64,000 nucleotides of DNA from Caulobacter sp. (GCA_019636175.1 JAHBYC010000009.1:1-64000), one strand, 5' to 3'; counted from the stretch's first letter, positions 42,514-51,692 are shown. A program made the numbers and translations. Notes: generated by a model not told the origin, from the letters alone.

Positions 42514-43296
42514 ATGCGGAAGGTGGCGGCTGTTCTTGCCGGGATGATGCTCCTGGCGATGGCGGGCGCCGCGCCCGCGGCCTCGGTCGGGTTCTCCAAC
42601 TGGGCGGCGGTCGTAGTCGCCGGCGACTATTCGGGCGCCCACGGCGGCGGCGATACCGAGGCCTTCGACAACGCCCGACGCGACGTCGCCAGGACCCTTG
42701 TCGACCGGATGGGATTTTCGCCCGACAACGTCCGGCAGTTTTCCGTCCGGCCTGACCGCTACAGCCCCAGGCCCGAGCGCAGCACCCTGTTCACGATCCA
42801 GAACACCCTGAAATCCATGGCCAGCCGGTCCAAGGATGGCTGCCTGGTCTATTTCACCTCGCACGGGGCCGAGTACGGCGCTTTCCTCAACGCCGAGGAC
42901 AGGAACAACGCCACCATCATCCTGCCGCCGATCATGGCCGAGATGGTCAACAGCGCCTGTCCCGACCGACCGACCATCGTCATCATCTCGACCTGCTTTT
43001 CGGGCGTCAATGTGCCGGCGCTGAAGGACGAGAATCGCCTGGTGATGACCGCGGCCCGCAAGGATCGCAGCTCCTTCGGCTGCGGCGAAAGCAATGTCTA
43101 TCCCTACTTCGACCAGTGCTTCCTGGAGGCTTCGAAGTCGGTGAAGAACTTCGCCGCCCTGCCCCCGGCGGTGGTGTCCTGCGTCAGCCGCATGGAGCAG
43201 GAAACCGGCATGTCGCCGCCCTCCGAGCCGCAGGTCTGGATCGGCGCGTCCATGCGGCCGATGCTGGCCCTCTACGGCTTCCGACGAAGCGACTAG
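42514..43296 (+). CDS. Secreted C13 family (legumain/caspase-like) cysteine peptidase
   Basis: A 260-residue protein with a signal peptide (KVAAVLAGMMLLAMAGAAPA). The caspase-haemoglobinase fold is indicated by the strand NWAAVVVAGDYS, catalytic His117 in VYFTSHGAEYG and catalytic Cys161 in IVIISTCFSGV, in the correct order and spacing for clan CD, family C13. It likely cleaves after Asn or Asp in the periplasm or outside. It is 11 bp from the thioesterase gene and may be cotranscribed with sspB and that gene. Substrate unknown. Confidence 0.85.
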   Translation: MRKVAAVLAGMMLLAMAGAAPAASVGFSNWAAVVVAGDYSGAHGGGDTEAFDNARRDVARTLVDRMGFSPDNVRQFSVRPDRYSPRPERSTLFTIQNTLKSMASRSKDGCLVYFTSHGAEYGAFLNAEDRNNATIILPPIMAEMVNSACPDRPTIVIISTCFSGVNVPALKDENRLVMTAARKDRSSFGCGESNVYPYFDQCFLEASKSVKNFAALPPAVVSCVSRMEQETGMSPPSEPQVWIGASMRPMLALYGFRRSD

Positions 43297-43438
43297 CCAG
43301 ACCGCGCCGGGCCCCATCCGATCGGCGGTAGTTCGCTGATTTGGCGCCTTTTTGGGCGGGCGGGATGATTTCGCGGGCAAAAGGCGCTAGCGGAAGGCGA
43401 CGTCGTCGGCGCGCGGCGTCGGGCATGGAGAAGGCTGG

Positions 43439-45595
43439 GTGAACTTGCAACGGTTTCTGAAGGGCGGTCTGGCGGCGGTTCTGTCGCTGATGATCGGCGC
43501 CGGTCCCGTGACCGGCTATTCACAGGAACCCGCCGGGCCCGTCGCCGCCCCGCCGCCAGCCCTACCCAAGGCGCCCCTGCCCTACGCCAGGACCCAGCCC
43601 CCTCGCCCCGCCGCCGCAAGGCCGCCCGCCTCCTCGGCCCCCTCGCCCGCGCCCAGGCCGGCCCCGGCCGCGCAGAAGCCGGCGGCTCCGGCGCCCGTCC
43701 CGACCCTCATCGCCTCGGCGCCGCCCATCGATCCGGCGCAGCTCGAGGCCTTCGTCGACGGTGTCGTGGCCGAGTCGATGTCCGGCCGAAAGATCGCCGG
43801 CGCGACGGTTTCCGTCGTCCAGAACGGCCAGGTCGTGATGAAGAAGGGCTACGGGTTTGACCGCCTCAGCCCCGCCCGCCGCGTCGATCCGGACCGGTCG
43901 CTGTTCCGCCTGGCCTCCATCTCCAAGACCTTCACCTGGATCGCGGTGATGCGGCAGGTCGAGGCTGGCCGCATGCGCCTTGAGGCGCCGATCAACCTCT
44001 ACCTGCCCGAGGCGGTGCGGGTTCGCGATCAGGGCATGGACCGCCAGGTGCGGGTCATCGACCTGATGAACCATCGCCCCGGCTTCGAGGACCGGGCCCT
44101 GGGCCAGCTGTTCGAGAAGGACCCCGCCCGGGTCCGCCCCCTGCTGACCTGGCTGCGCCAGGAGCGCCCGCGCCGCATCTGGGAGCCGGGCGAGGTCCCC
44201 GCCTACTCCAACTACGGCGTCAGCCTGGCCGGCGCCGCCGTCGCCTGGCAGGCCCAGAAGCCCTTCGAACAGGTGATCGAGCAGGAGATCACCGGCCCGC
44301 TCGGCATGGCCCACACCACCTTCCGCGACGCCTATCCCGCCCGCAAGGACCTCCCGGCGCCGATGCCCGCCGGCCTCGCCGACAACGTCTCCGAGGGCTA
44401 TTTCTGGACCGGCAGCCGCTTCGCCAAACGCCCCTATGAGTATGTCAGCCAGGTCGCCCCGGCCGGCGGCGGCTCCTCGACCTCGGCCGACATGGCCCGC
44501 TACATGATCATGCTGCTCAACGGCGGCGGTCTGGACGGCGCCACCCTCTTCAATCCCACGACCTCGGCCGGCTTTCGCAAGGTGACCGAGCGCGGGCAAC
44601 CCGGCGCGGCCGGCTTCGCGCACGGCTTCATGGAATACCGCCTGCCCGGCGACTACACCGGCTTTGGCCACAACGGCGCGACCCTCAGCTTCCGCTCCAG
44701 CATGGTGGTGATCCCGGAGCTTGGCCTCGGCGTCTTCGTCGCGGTGAACACCGAGTCCGGCGCCAACCTGACCGACACCCTGGCCGGCCGGATCGTCCAG
44801 CGCTTCTATGTCGGGGGCGATGGCCGCCGTCCCGCCCCCTCCTCGGACTGGTTGAAGGCCAACAAGTCGGCCTTCGAGGGCGAATACCTGTCCTCGCGTC
44901 GCGCCTTCCACGGCATGGAGAAGTTCGTCGGCCTGTTCAACGCCCGCACCCGGGTCAAGGTCGACAGCCAGGGCCAGCTGGTCATCCAGGGCTCGGCCGC
45001 CGCCTCCATCTGGACGCCGGTCGGAACAGAGGGCGTCTTCAAGTCCACCACCGATTCCCGCCAGATCGCCTTCGAGATGCGGAACGGCCGCGCGGTCGGC
45101 TTCTATGATTCCTTCGGCTCGTCCTTCAGCAGGCGGGTCGGACTGTTCGGCGGTCAGGGCTGGCTGCTGTGGTTGACCATCATCGCCGCCCTTGCCGCCG
45201 TGACGACCATCGTGGGCGCCGTTCTGAGGCTGCGGCTGCATCTGCGCCAGACGCCGGTCCAGGCTCGCGCCAGCCTGATCCAGACCATCCAGTCGGTCCT
45301 CTGGCTGATCGCCTTCATCAGCTTCGGTCTCTGGTTCACCAAGACCGGGGACGTGGCGCGGGTCTTCTTCGACTGGCCCGGCGGCCTGTTGCTGACCGCC
45401 TCGTCCTGCGCCTTCGTCGCCGCCATCCTCAGCGTGGTGGTGCTCGGCTTCACGCCCTTCGTCTGGCAGGGCGGTCGCCGTGTCGACAGCTTCACCCAGG
45501 GTCGCAAGCTGCGCTTCACCTTCACGGCGCTGGTCTATCTGCTGCTGTCCATTTTCCTGGCGTTCAGCGGCGCGATCTTCCCCTGGGCGAGCTGA
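43439..45595 (+). CDS. Beta-lactamase family serine hydrolase with C-terminal membrane region
   Basis: A 718-residue protein with GTG start. It has a signal peptide (about 1-28), a Pro/Ala-rich linker (30-95), then a class C beta-lactamase/DD-peptidase-like domain (about 100-460) with the SxxK motif S160-ISK and Y256-S-N, plus an HNGATLSF segment matching the KTG-box position. A beta-rich region (470-560) and at least four membrane helices (about 570-715, such as LWLTIIAALAAVTTIVGAVL) follow. Known relatives act on peptidoglycan or D-amino acid peptides. Function cannot be narrowed further. Confidence 0.88.
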   Translation: MNLQRFLKGGLAAVLSLMIGAGPVTGYSQEPAGPVAAPPPALPKAPLPYARTQPPRPAAARPPASSAPSPAPRPAPAAQKPAAPAPVPTLIASAPPIDPAQLEAFVDGVVAESMSGRKIAGATVSVVQNGQVVMKKGYGFDRLSPARRVDPDRSLFRLASISKTFTWIAVMRQVEAGRMRLEAPINLYLPEAVRVRDQGMDRQVRVIDLMNHRPGFEDRALGQLFEKDPARVRPLLTWLRQERPRRIWEPGEVPAYSNYGVSLAGAAVAWQAQKPFEQVIEQEITGPLGMAHTTFRDAYPARKDLPAPMPAGLADNVSEGYFWTGSRFAKRPYEYVSQVAPAGGGSSTSADMARYMIMLLNGGGLDGATLFNPTTSAGFRKVTERGQPGAAGFAHGFMEYRLPGDYTGFGHNGATLSFRSSMVVIPELGLGVFVAVNTESGANLTDTLAGRIVQRFYVGGDGRRPAPSSDWLKANKSAFEGEYLSSRRAFHGMEKFVGLFNARTRVKVDSQGQLVIQGSAAASIWTPVGTEGVFKSTTDSRQIAFEMRNGRAVGFYDSFGSSFSRRVGLFGGQGWLLWLTIIAALAAVTTIVGAVLRLRLHLRQTPVQARASLIQTIQSVLWLIAFISFGLWFTKTGDVARVFFDWPGGLLLTASSCAFVAAILSVVVLGFTPFVWQGGRRVDSFTQGRKLRFTFTALVYLLLSIFLAFSGAIFPWAS

Positions 45596-45708
45596 CGGGC
45601 CGCTGATTCCCCTGTGACGACGAGTCTCACGGCCAAGTGAGCATCCGGGCCTTGTCGGCACGGCTCTGGCAACGCAACCCTTGTCAGCAGTGGCTTAGGG
45701 GTGATGTC

Positions 45709-46098
45709 GTGTCAAAAGAGGACGGTCTGGCCTTCGTGATCGCGGGGGCGATTTCCTGGTTCGCGGTGACGGCCTTCTACGGCGCCTTCGGCGGCGCCCT
45801 GCTCGAGAGCAGCTTCTGGTTCTACGTGCTCAACGCGGGCCTGGCGACCGGGGCCCTGCTGGTGGCCTTCTGCTTCACCGCCCGACTGCGACGCATCTCC
45901 CGCCACCGCCGCTTCTTCCCGGCCCTGGCCTTCTTTCTTCCCGGACTGATCGGCGGCCTGCTGGCCATCTCCAACATGGACGGCCTGCTGCCGCAGCTGG
46001 TGGCCGGCAGTCACGGTCGCTATGCCGGCTTCATGCTGGCGGCCTATGTGGCGGTGATCATCCTGTCGCTGGACCGGCCGGTTCGCGCCCGGTCCTGA
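45709..46098 (+). CDS. Small membrane protein of unknown function
   Basis: A 129-residue protein with four predicted membrane helices (LAFVIAGAISWFAVTAFYGA, FYVLNAGLATGALLVAFCF, FFPALAFFLPGLIGGLLAIS, FMLAAYVAVIILSL). The GTG at 45709 (MSKEDG) is chosen because AGGGGTGA lies just before it; a GTG at 45637 would add 24 residues. No family recognised. Confidence 0.65.
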   Translation: MSKEDGLAFVIAGAISWFAVTAFYGAFGGALLESSFWFYVLNAGLATGALLVAFCFTARLRRISRHRRFFPALAFFLPGLIGGLLAISNMDGLLPQLVAGSHGRYAGFMLAAYVAVIILSLDRPVRARS

Positions 46099-46125
46099 CC
46101 CCGCCTCCGGCCGCCAGCCGGCCGC

Positions 46126-46491
46126 TCAGGCCTGGCCGATCCGCTCGACCCGGATGGTGATCCGCTCCCGCTCGGCGGCCGACCGCTCGACCAGCAGACG
46201 CGCGACCTGGGCGTCGTCATGGAAGGCGTATCCCTTGATCGCGTCCAGCAGGGCCTTGGCCAGGTTGTCGAGGTCCATCCACGGCGGATCGCCGACGTAA
46301 TGCATGCCGATCTCGACCGAAAACTCCCCCCAGGCCGGCCGCGACCCGCGCCAGCTCTTGCGGAAGAACTCGTAGATCAGCGGCTTGTAGTACTTGGCCT
46401 GGGTGGTCAGGCCGTCGACGACGATCTCCAGCACCCCGCCCTGTTCGCGGGCGCGGACCTTGCCGTGATGGGTCCAGCCCTCGTCGCTCAC
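46126..46491 (-). CDS. RusA family crossover junction endodeoxyribonuclease-like protein
   Basis: A 121-residue protein. The RusA signature PPWMDLDNLAKALLDAIKG and FHDDAQVARLLVERSA is present, with the conserved Asp residues (DLDN, DAI, DDAQV) that bind metal. RusA resolves Holliday junctions and is usually phage-borne; here no phage genes are near, so it is either a domesticated copy or works in chromosomal repair. GTG start overlapping the ybjQ stop by four bases, so the pair forms an operon with translational coupling. Confidence 0.82.
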   Translation of the reverse strand: MSDEGWTHHGKVRAREQGGVLEIVVDGLTTQAKYYKPLIYEFFRKSWRGSRPAWGEFSVEIGMHYVGDPPWMDLDNLAKALLDAIKGYAFHDDAQVARLLVERSAAERERITIRVERIGQA

Positions 46492-46814
46492 CCGCCGATC
46501 TTCTCGACCCTGACCGCCGTGCCATAGGCCAGCACCTCGGTGATGCCTTCCATGATCTCGTTGGCGTCATAGCGCATGGCGATGATGGCGTTGGCCCCGG
46601 CCTCGCGGGCGTGCTGTTCCAGCAGCGCCAGGGCCTCCTTGCGGGCCGTCTCGGCGAGGTTGGTGTAGATCGACAGATTGCCGCCGAAGATGGCCTGGAT
46701 GCCGCCGCCGATGTTGCCGATCACACTGCGCGAGCGCACCGTGATGCCCCGCACCAGGCCGAGATATTCGACGATACGATAGCCGGCGAGGTCGTTGGTG
46801 GTGGCGACGAGCAT
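46488..46814 (-). CDS. YbjQ family (DUF74) protein
   Basis: A 108-residue protein matching the YbjQ/UPF0145 family from end to end: [40 protein letters not shown], then [20 protein letters not shown] and a closing MRYDAN...LAYGTAV. Members form a pentameric ring; a heavy-metal-binding role has been suggested without firm proof. Overlaps the downstream RusA-like gene. Confidence 0.93.
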   Translation of the reverse strand: MLVATTNDLAGYRIVEYLGLVRGITVRSRSVIGNIGGGIQAIFGGNLSIYTNLAETARKEALALLEQHAREAGANAIIAMRYDANEIMEGITEVLAYGTAVRVEKIGG

Positions 46815-46939
46815 GCGAGTCTCCTTCTGCGTCGCGACAGACTATTCCCTGCCCGGCAAACCCGCCATGGCCGTTGCAGCAGGCGGGCGGCAAGGCTAGA
46901 CCCGCCGTCATTGCCGACCGCGCCGAAGGGGAACCGCCG

Positions 46940-48331
46940 ATGACCGCCACCCGCACCGAAACCGACACCTTCGGACCTATCGAGGTCGACGCCAGCCGCT
47001 ACTGGGGCGCCCAGTCGCAGCGGTCGATCGGCAACTTCAAGATCGGTTGGGAAAAGCAGCCCCTGCCCGTCGTGCGGGCTCTCGGCATCGTCAAGCGCGC
47101 CGCCGCCGAGGCCAATGCGTCGCTGGGCCGCCTGAGCCCCGAACTGGAAGAGGTCATCGTCGCCGCGGCCCAGGAAGTCATCGACGGCAAGCTGAACGAC
47201 CACTTCCCTCTGGTGGTCTGGCAGACCGGGTCGGGCACCCAGTCGAACATGAACGCCAATGAGGTGATCTCCAACCGCGCCATCGAGATGCTGGGCGGCG
47301 AGATGGGCTCCAAGAAGCCGGTCCACCCCAATGACCACGTCAACATGAGCCAGTCGTCGAACGACACCTATCCGACGGCCATGCACATCGCCGCCGCCGA
47401 ACAGGTCGTTCATGACCTGATCCCCGCGCTCAAGCATCTGCACGCCGCTCTGGAGGCCAAGTCCAAGGCCTGGGCCCACATCATCAAGATCGGCCGCACC
47501 CACACCCAGGACGCCACCCCCCTGACCCTCGGCCAGGAGTTCGGCGGTTACGCCCAGCAGGTGGCCAACGGCATCGAGCGGATCGAACAGACCCTGCCGA
47601 TGCTGATGCAGCTGGCCCAGGGCGGCACCGCCGTGGGCACCGGCCTCAACGCGCCGGTCGGGTTCGCCGAAAAGGTCGCCGAGCGGATCGCCGCCATCAC
47701 CGGGCTGGGCTTCACCACCGCGCCGAACAAGTTCGAGGCCCTGGCCGCGCATGACGCCATGGTCTTCAGCCACGGGGCGATCAACACCGTCGCCGCCAGC
47801 CTGTTCAAGATCGCCAACGACATCCGCTTCCTGGGCAGCGGCCCGCGTTCCGGCCTTGGCGAGCTGAGCCTGCCGGAAAACGAGCCGGGCAGCTCGATCA
47901 TGCCGGGCAAGGTCAACCCGACCCAGTGCGAGGCGCTGACGATGGTCTGCGCCCAGGTGTTCGGCAACCAGGCCACCCTGACCTTCGCCGGGGCCAGCGG
48001 CCATTTCGAGCTCAACGTCTTCAACCCGGTAATGGCCTACAACTTCCTGCAGTCGGTGCGCCTGCTGGCCGACGCCGCGATCAGCTTCACCGACAACTGC
48101 GTGGTCGGCATCGAGCCGCGCGAGGACAACATCGCCCGCGGCCTCAACAACAGCCTGATGCTGGTCACCGCCCTCAACACCAAGCTGGGCTACGACACCT
48201 GCGCCAAGATCGCCAAGACCGCCCACAAGAACGGCACCACCCTGCGCGAGGAAGCCGTCGGCGGCGGCTACCTGACCGACGCCGAGTTCGATGAGGCGGT
48301 GCGGCCGGAGAAGATGATCTCTCCAGGCTGA
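46940..48331 (+). CDS. fumC: Fumarate hydratase, class II
   Basis: TCA-cycle enzyme that interconverts fumarate and malate, iron-independent tetramer. The 463-residue protein has the superfamily signature [53 protein letters not shown] (catalytic His region) and [20 protein letters not shown] at 46940. Divergent from the ybjQ-rusA pair. A REP-like doublet follows the gene. Confidence 0.97.
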   Translation: MTATRTETDTFGPIEVDASRYWGAQSQRSIGNFKIGWEKQPLPVVRALGIVKRAAAEANASLGRLSPELEEVIVAAAQEVIDGKLNDHFPLVVWQTGSGTQSNMNANEVISNRAIEMLGGEMGSKKPVHPNDHVNMSQSSNDTYPTAMHIAAAEQVVHDLIPALKHLHAALEAKSKAWAHIIKIGRTHTQDATPLTLGQEFGGYAQQVANGIERIEQTLPMLMQLAQGGTAVGTGLNAPVGFAEKVAERIAAITGLGFTTAPNKFEALAAHDAMVFSHGAINTVAASLFKIANDIRFLGSGPRSGLGELSLPENEPGSSIMPGKVNPTQCEALTMVCAQVFGNQATLTFAGASGHFELNVFNPVMAYNFLQSVRLLADAAISFTDNCVVGIEPREDNIARGLNNSLMLVTALNTKLGYDTCAKIAKTAHKNGTTLREEAVGGGYLTDAEFDEAVRPEKMISPG

Positions 48332-48360
48332 GGCATCCGGCCCTTTCACCACCCAAGCCG

Positions 48361-48473
48361 CCACCCCGGCGAAAGCCGGGGCCCAGATTCAGCCGTCACA
48401 CTTGGCAATTTGGCCAAAGATCACGGCGACGACGACTGGATCCCGGCCTGCGCCGGGAAGACGGAGGGGGTGG
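48361..48473. repeat. REP-like doublet of palindromes after fumC
   Basis: Hairpin CCCCGGCgaaaGCCGGGG (48364-48381) and hairpin TCCCGGCctgcGCCGGGA (48441-48458) in opposite orientation, with CCCAG / CTGGA on their inner sides. The layout equals that at 2077-2188, though the stem sequence differs. Confidence 0.6.
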
Positions 48474-48497
48474 ATACGCTTTCTAAGAAGACCGTGC

Positions 48498-48899
48498 CTA
48501 GCGCTTCTCCACCACCGTCTTGCCCACCGGCGCCAGGGCCAGCATCGCCAGCTGCAGGTCCTTCAGGGCGAAGGGGATGCCGATGATGCTGACGAACTCG
48601 GCCACGGCGATGATCAGATGGCTGAGGGCGATGTACCAGCCGGCGCAGACGAACCAGATGATGTTCAGCAGAAAGCCCAGGGGACCGGTGCCCAGGTCCT
48701 CCTGGCCGGTGACCAGTTCACGGCTGACCACCTCCCGCCCGAACGGCCAGAAGGAGAAGCCGGCGATGCGCCAGGCGGCCGCGGTGTAGGGCAGGCCGAC
48801 GATGGTGATGGCCAGGATCGCCCCGCCCAGCAGCCACAGCAGGCCCGACAGCCAGCCGCCCATGAAGAACCACAGGATGTTGAGGATCAGGCGGATCAT
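48498..48899 (-). CDS. YccF family inner membrane protein (DUF307)
   Basis: A 133-residue protein with four membrane segments in two related halves: LILNILWFFMGGWLSGLLWL, GGAILAITIVGLPYTAAAWR, then FLLNIIWFVCAGWYIALSHL and VSIIGIPFALKDLQ. The repeated LNILWF/IVGLP/IGIPF pattern defines YccF. Function unknown. Its start codon at 48899 is only 7-33 bp from the divergent GNAT gene. Confidence 0.92.
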   Translation of the reverse strand: MIRLILNILWFFMGGWLSGLLWLLGGAILAITIVGLPYTAAAWRIAGFSFWPFGREVVSRELVTGQEDLGTGPLGFLLNIIWFVCAGWYIALSHLIIAVAEFVSIIGIPFALKDLQLAMLALAPVGKTVVEKR

Positions 48900-48932
48900 G
48901 GGGCAATGTCCTTTGGCGAGGGAGGGCTGGAG

Positions 48933-49367
48933 GTGATCCAGATCGTTCGGGTCTTCGACGCCCTTCCGGAGGGCTTTGGTCTCCTTGAGAAGATGGCCAT
49001 TGCCGAGGGCGTCCGCAACATGAGCCTGCTGGCGGAACAGTGGGCGAGCGGCCAACAGCGGTTCGACGACCCCGGCGCCCTGTTCGCGGCCTGTATCGAC
49101 GGGGACCTGGCCGGCGTCGGCGGCGTAACGGTCCAGTCCGGGCTGGAGGAGCCCGCCATGCGCATGCGCCGCCTCTATGTCGCCCCGGACCACAGACGAA
49201 GCGGCGTCGGCCAGGCCCTCGCCGGCGCCATGATCCAGCAGGGCTTTCAGGACGCCCGGCTGCTGGTCGCCAACGCCCGGGCCAGCCTGGCCGCGCCGTC
49301 CTTCTGGGAGGCCATGGGGTTCGAGCCGGTCGCGGGCGACGGCTTTACCCATCTGATGCGGGGTTAA
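48933..49367 (+). CDS. GNAT family N-acetyltransferase
   Basis: About 144 residues. The acetyl-CoA-binding region RMRRLYVAPDHRRSGVGQAL fits motif A of the GNAT fold (R/QxxGxG/A, here RRSGVG), followed by an ASLAAPSFWEAMGFEPV segment with the usual Tyr/Phe-Trp ending. GTG at 48933 with GGAGGG upstream is preferred; an in-frame ATG at 48906 is possible. Substrate unknown. Shares a very short divergent region with the YccF gene. Confidence 0.85.
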   Translation: MIQIVRVFDALPEGFGLLEKMAIAEGVRNMSLLAEQWASGQQRFDDPGALFAACIDGDLAGVGGVTVQSGLEEPAMRMRRLYVAPDHRRSGVGQALAGAMIQQGFQDARLLVANARASLAAPSFWEAMGFEPVAGDGFTHLMRG

Positions 49368-49401
49368 ATCGACGCGGGTGCAAACCGTGGTAGGCTGCCG
49401 C

Positions 49402-49677
49402 ATGGCTCGAAAGGACATTGTGCTCAGCATTGACGAAGCTCTGCTTCGTCGCGCCGCTGGCGCGGGCCTCGATTTGACCCTGATCCTTGAAGGGGCCCTT
49501 GCCGACCTCCCGGACTCGACAGGCGTGGCCGAGCGCGACGCGGCCTTCGATGATCGCGAGGCCGCCGCCGAGGCCCGCGCGGCCAGGTGGGCCGCTGACA
49601 ACGCCGAGGCAATCTCCGACTACAATCGTCGCATCGCCGAGCGTGGCGTCATTGGTAAGGAATGGCGTCGCTGGTAG
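49402..49677 (+). CDS. CcdA-like antitoxin without visible toxin
   Basis: A 91-residue protein. An N-terminal ribbon-helix-helix-like stretch (KDIVLSIDEALLRRAAGAGL, LTLILEGALADL) is followed by a helical tail with RAARWAADNAEAISDYNRRI and GVIGKEWRRW, the conserved W-EN-AI-YN-R pattern of CcdA-family antitoxins. A CcdB toxin gene should follow directly, but the next 20 bp lead into the end of the convergent glycosyltransferase gene and no CcdB-like sequence is seen in any frame. Likely an orphan antitoxin or a remnant. Confidence 0.75.
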   Translation: MARKDIVLSIDEALLRRAAGAGLDLTLILEGALADLPDSTGVAERDAAFDDREAAAEARAARWAADNAEAISDYNRRIAERGVIGKEWRRW

Positions 49678-49697
49678 ACGCGCGCTGGAGCGTTTGT

Positions 49698-50639
49698 TTA
49701 CCGGCTTTTGATCGCCTGGACCGCGGCCCAGACCGCCTCCACCGCCAGGTCGGCGAGATCCGGCTCCCGCAGGATATCGACGGTCTGGCCATCGCGCACG
49801 GGGCGCGGCGCGCTCAGGTCCGGATTGCTCTCGGCCGAAAACAGCACAACGCCCGGCGCGCCGGCGGCGATGGCGATATGGGCCGGACCGGTGTCGTTGC
49901 CGACGACCAGAGCGGCCCGCCGGGCCAGATCAGCGATGTCGCCAAACCGGGTCTGGCCGACCAGACTGAGGGCGCGGGGCTCGGCGGTCTGAATGTCAGC
50001 CGCCAGGGCCGCCTCCTCCGGGCCATGGCCGAGCACCACGGGCGTTACGCCGCTGTCCGCAAGCCGTCTCGCCAGATCGCCATAGGCCGCCGACGGCCAG
50101 CGCTTGGCGGGGCGGTGGGGCGCCCCGCCGGGCACGAGCAGGGCGAAGGGTTCGGGCGGGGCTGCTTCGCCGGAGCCGGTCAGCCAGCTGATGTCCGGCG
50201 GACCGACCAGAGCGACCCCGGCGATCTCCAGTTGCCGCCGCTGGCTGTCCTGCACATGCAGCCGGTCGCGGTCGGGGCCGCTGTAGCGGTAGGCCGCGCC
50301 GGCGGCATGACCCGACCAGGCCGGCCGGTGGGGCCACAACAGCTGGAAATAGCGGGCCGTGCGCCCCTGGGTCTGGAGATCGTACACCCGGTCGAACCGC
50401 GCCCGCCGGATGCGCCGGATCAGGCCCGCCACGGCCGGCAGATCGCCCCATGACGGCCGGCCATCGGTCCAGACCTCATCGAACCATCCGGTCGCCTGGG
50501 CCATGGCCTCGAAGGGCGGGGTGGTCAGCAGGGTGATCCGGGCGTCGGGGTGGGCCGCGCGGATGGCCTTCATCGGCCCGGTCGCCTGGATGAAGTCTCC
50601 CAGGGCCGACAGCTTGATGACCAGAACCCGCGCCGTCAC
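49698..50639 (-). CDS. Glycosyltransferase family 9 (heptosyltransferase-like)
   Basis: A 313-residue two-lobed GT-B enzyme. The N-terminal VLVIKLSALGDFIQATGPMK and DARITLLTTPPFE, then YDLQTQGRTARYFQLL, and the C-terminal VVGNDTGPAHIAIAAGAP (GxDTG motif) are typical of ADP-heptose:LPS heptosyltransferases. It probably adds a core sugar to lipopolysaccharide at the inner membrane. GTG start. Lies 22 bp downstream of the polyprenyl synthase gene on the same strand. Confidence 0.9.
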   Translation of the reverse strand: MTARVLVIKLSALGDFIQATGPMKAIRAAHPDARITLLTTPPFEAMAQATGWFDEVWTDGRPSWGDLPAVAGLIRRIRRARFDRVYDLQTQGRTARYFQLLWPHRPAWSGHAAGAAYRYSGPDRDRLHVQDSQRRQLEIAGVALVGPPDISWLTGSGEAAPPEPFALLVPGGAPHRPAKRWPSAAYGDLARRLADSGVTPVVLGHGPEEAALAADIQTAEPRALSLVGQTRFGDIADLARRAALVVGNDTGPAHIAIAAGAPGVVLFSAESNPDLSAPRPVRDGQTVDILREPDLADLAVEAVWAAVQAIKSR

Positions 50640-50660
50640 GCCCGGCCGCCCTGCTCCACG

Positions 50661-51692
50661 TCAGGCGCTCCGGCTGACGGCGAAGTCGGCCAGGTCCTCC
50701 AGGGCGGTGCGCCAGGGGCCCGCCGCCATGCAGCCGAGCGCGGTCTTGGCCTCGCGGGCGAAGCCGGCCGCCATTTCCAGCGTCGCCTCGCCGGCGCCGG
50801 TCTCCCGCACCAGATCGCGGGCGCGGTGGAAGTCGTCGTCGGTCTGCTCGCGGCGACCGACCGTCCGCTCCCAGAACGCGGCTTCCTGCGGCCCGGTGGC
50901 GGCGATGGCCAGCAGCAGCGGCAGGGTCGCCTTGCCTTCCCGGAAGTCGTCTCCGGCGTTCTTGCCCAGGTCCTCGGTCGAGCCGCCGTAGTCCAGGGCG
51001 TCGTCGGACAGCTGGAAGGCCAGGCCGAGGTTCAGGCCATAGGTGCGCATGGCCCGCACCTGCTCCTCGCCGGCTCCGGCGCTGACCGCGCCCGCCTCGG
51101 CCGCGGCGGCGAACAACTCGGCGGTCTTGGCCCGGATGATTTCCAGATAGATGTCCTTGGACAGGTTCAGGTCGTGGGCGCGGGTCAGCTGCAGCACCTC
51201 GCCCTCGCTGATCACCCCGGCGGCCTTGGCCAGGATGTCAAGGGCGCGAAGCGAACCGGCCTCGACCATCAGCTCGAACGCGCGGGCGAACAGATAGTCG
51301 CCGACCAGCACGCTGGACGGCGCGCCCCAGATCAGATGGGCCGCCACCTTGCCGCGACGCAGCTGGGACGAATCGATGACGTCGTCATGCAGCAGGGTGG
51401 CGGTGTGGATGAACTCCACCGCCGCCGCCAGTTTCAGACACCCATCGTTCTCGGCGCCGGCCAACCGCGCGGCGGCCACGGTCAGCAGCGGACGCAGCCG
51501 CTTGCCCCCGGCGTTGATCAGGTGATCGGCCAGCGCCGGAATCACCGCCACCGGGCTCTGCATGCGGGCGGAAATCAGGGCGTTGACGCCATCCATGTCG
51601 GCGGCGCCCAGCTCGACGAGCAGGTCGACGGACGCAGGCTTGCGCTCAACAGCGGCGTTCACGGCGTCCAAAACCAGTTGCTCCTTGATCAT
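50661..51692 (-). CDS. ispB: Polyprenyl diphosphate synthase (ubiquinone side chain)
   Basis: A 343-residue trans-prenyltransferase that elongates farnesyl or geranylgeranyl diphosphate; in this group the product is usually the octa- or decaprenyl chain of ubiquinone. It contains both Asp-rich motifs, LLHDDVIDSSQLRRGK (FARM) and FQLSDDALDYGG (SARM), and the GKRLRPLLTVAAARL start of the fold. Chain length cannot be read reliably. Divergent from the methyltransferase gene and possibly cotranscribed with the GT9 gene. Confidence 0.92.
   Translation of the reverse strand: MIKEQLVLDAVNAAVERKPASVDLLVELGAADMDGVNALISARMQSPVAVIPALADHLINAGGKRLRPLLTVAAARLAGAENDGCLKLAAAVEFIHTATLLHDDVIDSSQLRRGKVAAHLIWGAPSSVLVGDYLFARAFELMVEAGSLRALDILAKAAGVISEGEVLQLTRAHDLNLSKDIYLEIIRAKTAELFAAAAEAGAVSAGAGEEQVRAMRTYGLNLGLAFQLSDDALDYGGSTEDLGKNAGDDFREGKATLPLLLAIAATGPQEAAFWERTVGRREQTDDDFHRARDLVRETGAGEATLEMAAGFAREAKTALGCMAAGPWRTALEDLADFAVSRSA

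Noticed and set aside
43562..45661. 699-codon frame antisense to the serine hydrolase gene
   Set aside because: It has repeats of Gly, Asp and Ala from frame bias only, and no family resemblance. The plus strand has the SxxK and YSN motifs.
49662..50453. Open frame after the CcdA-like gene, considered as a CcdB toxin
   Set aside because: The translation has no CcdB features and is antisense to the glycosyltransferase gene, whose motifs are intact.
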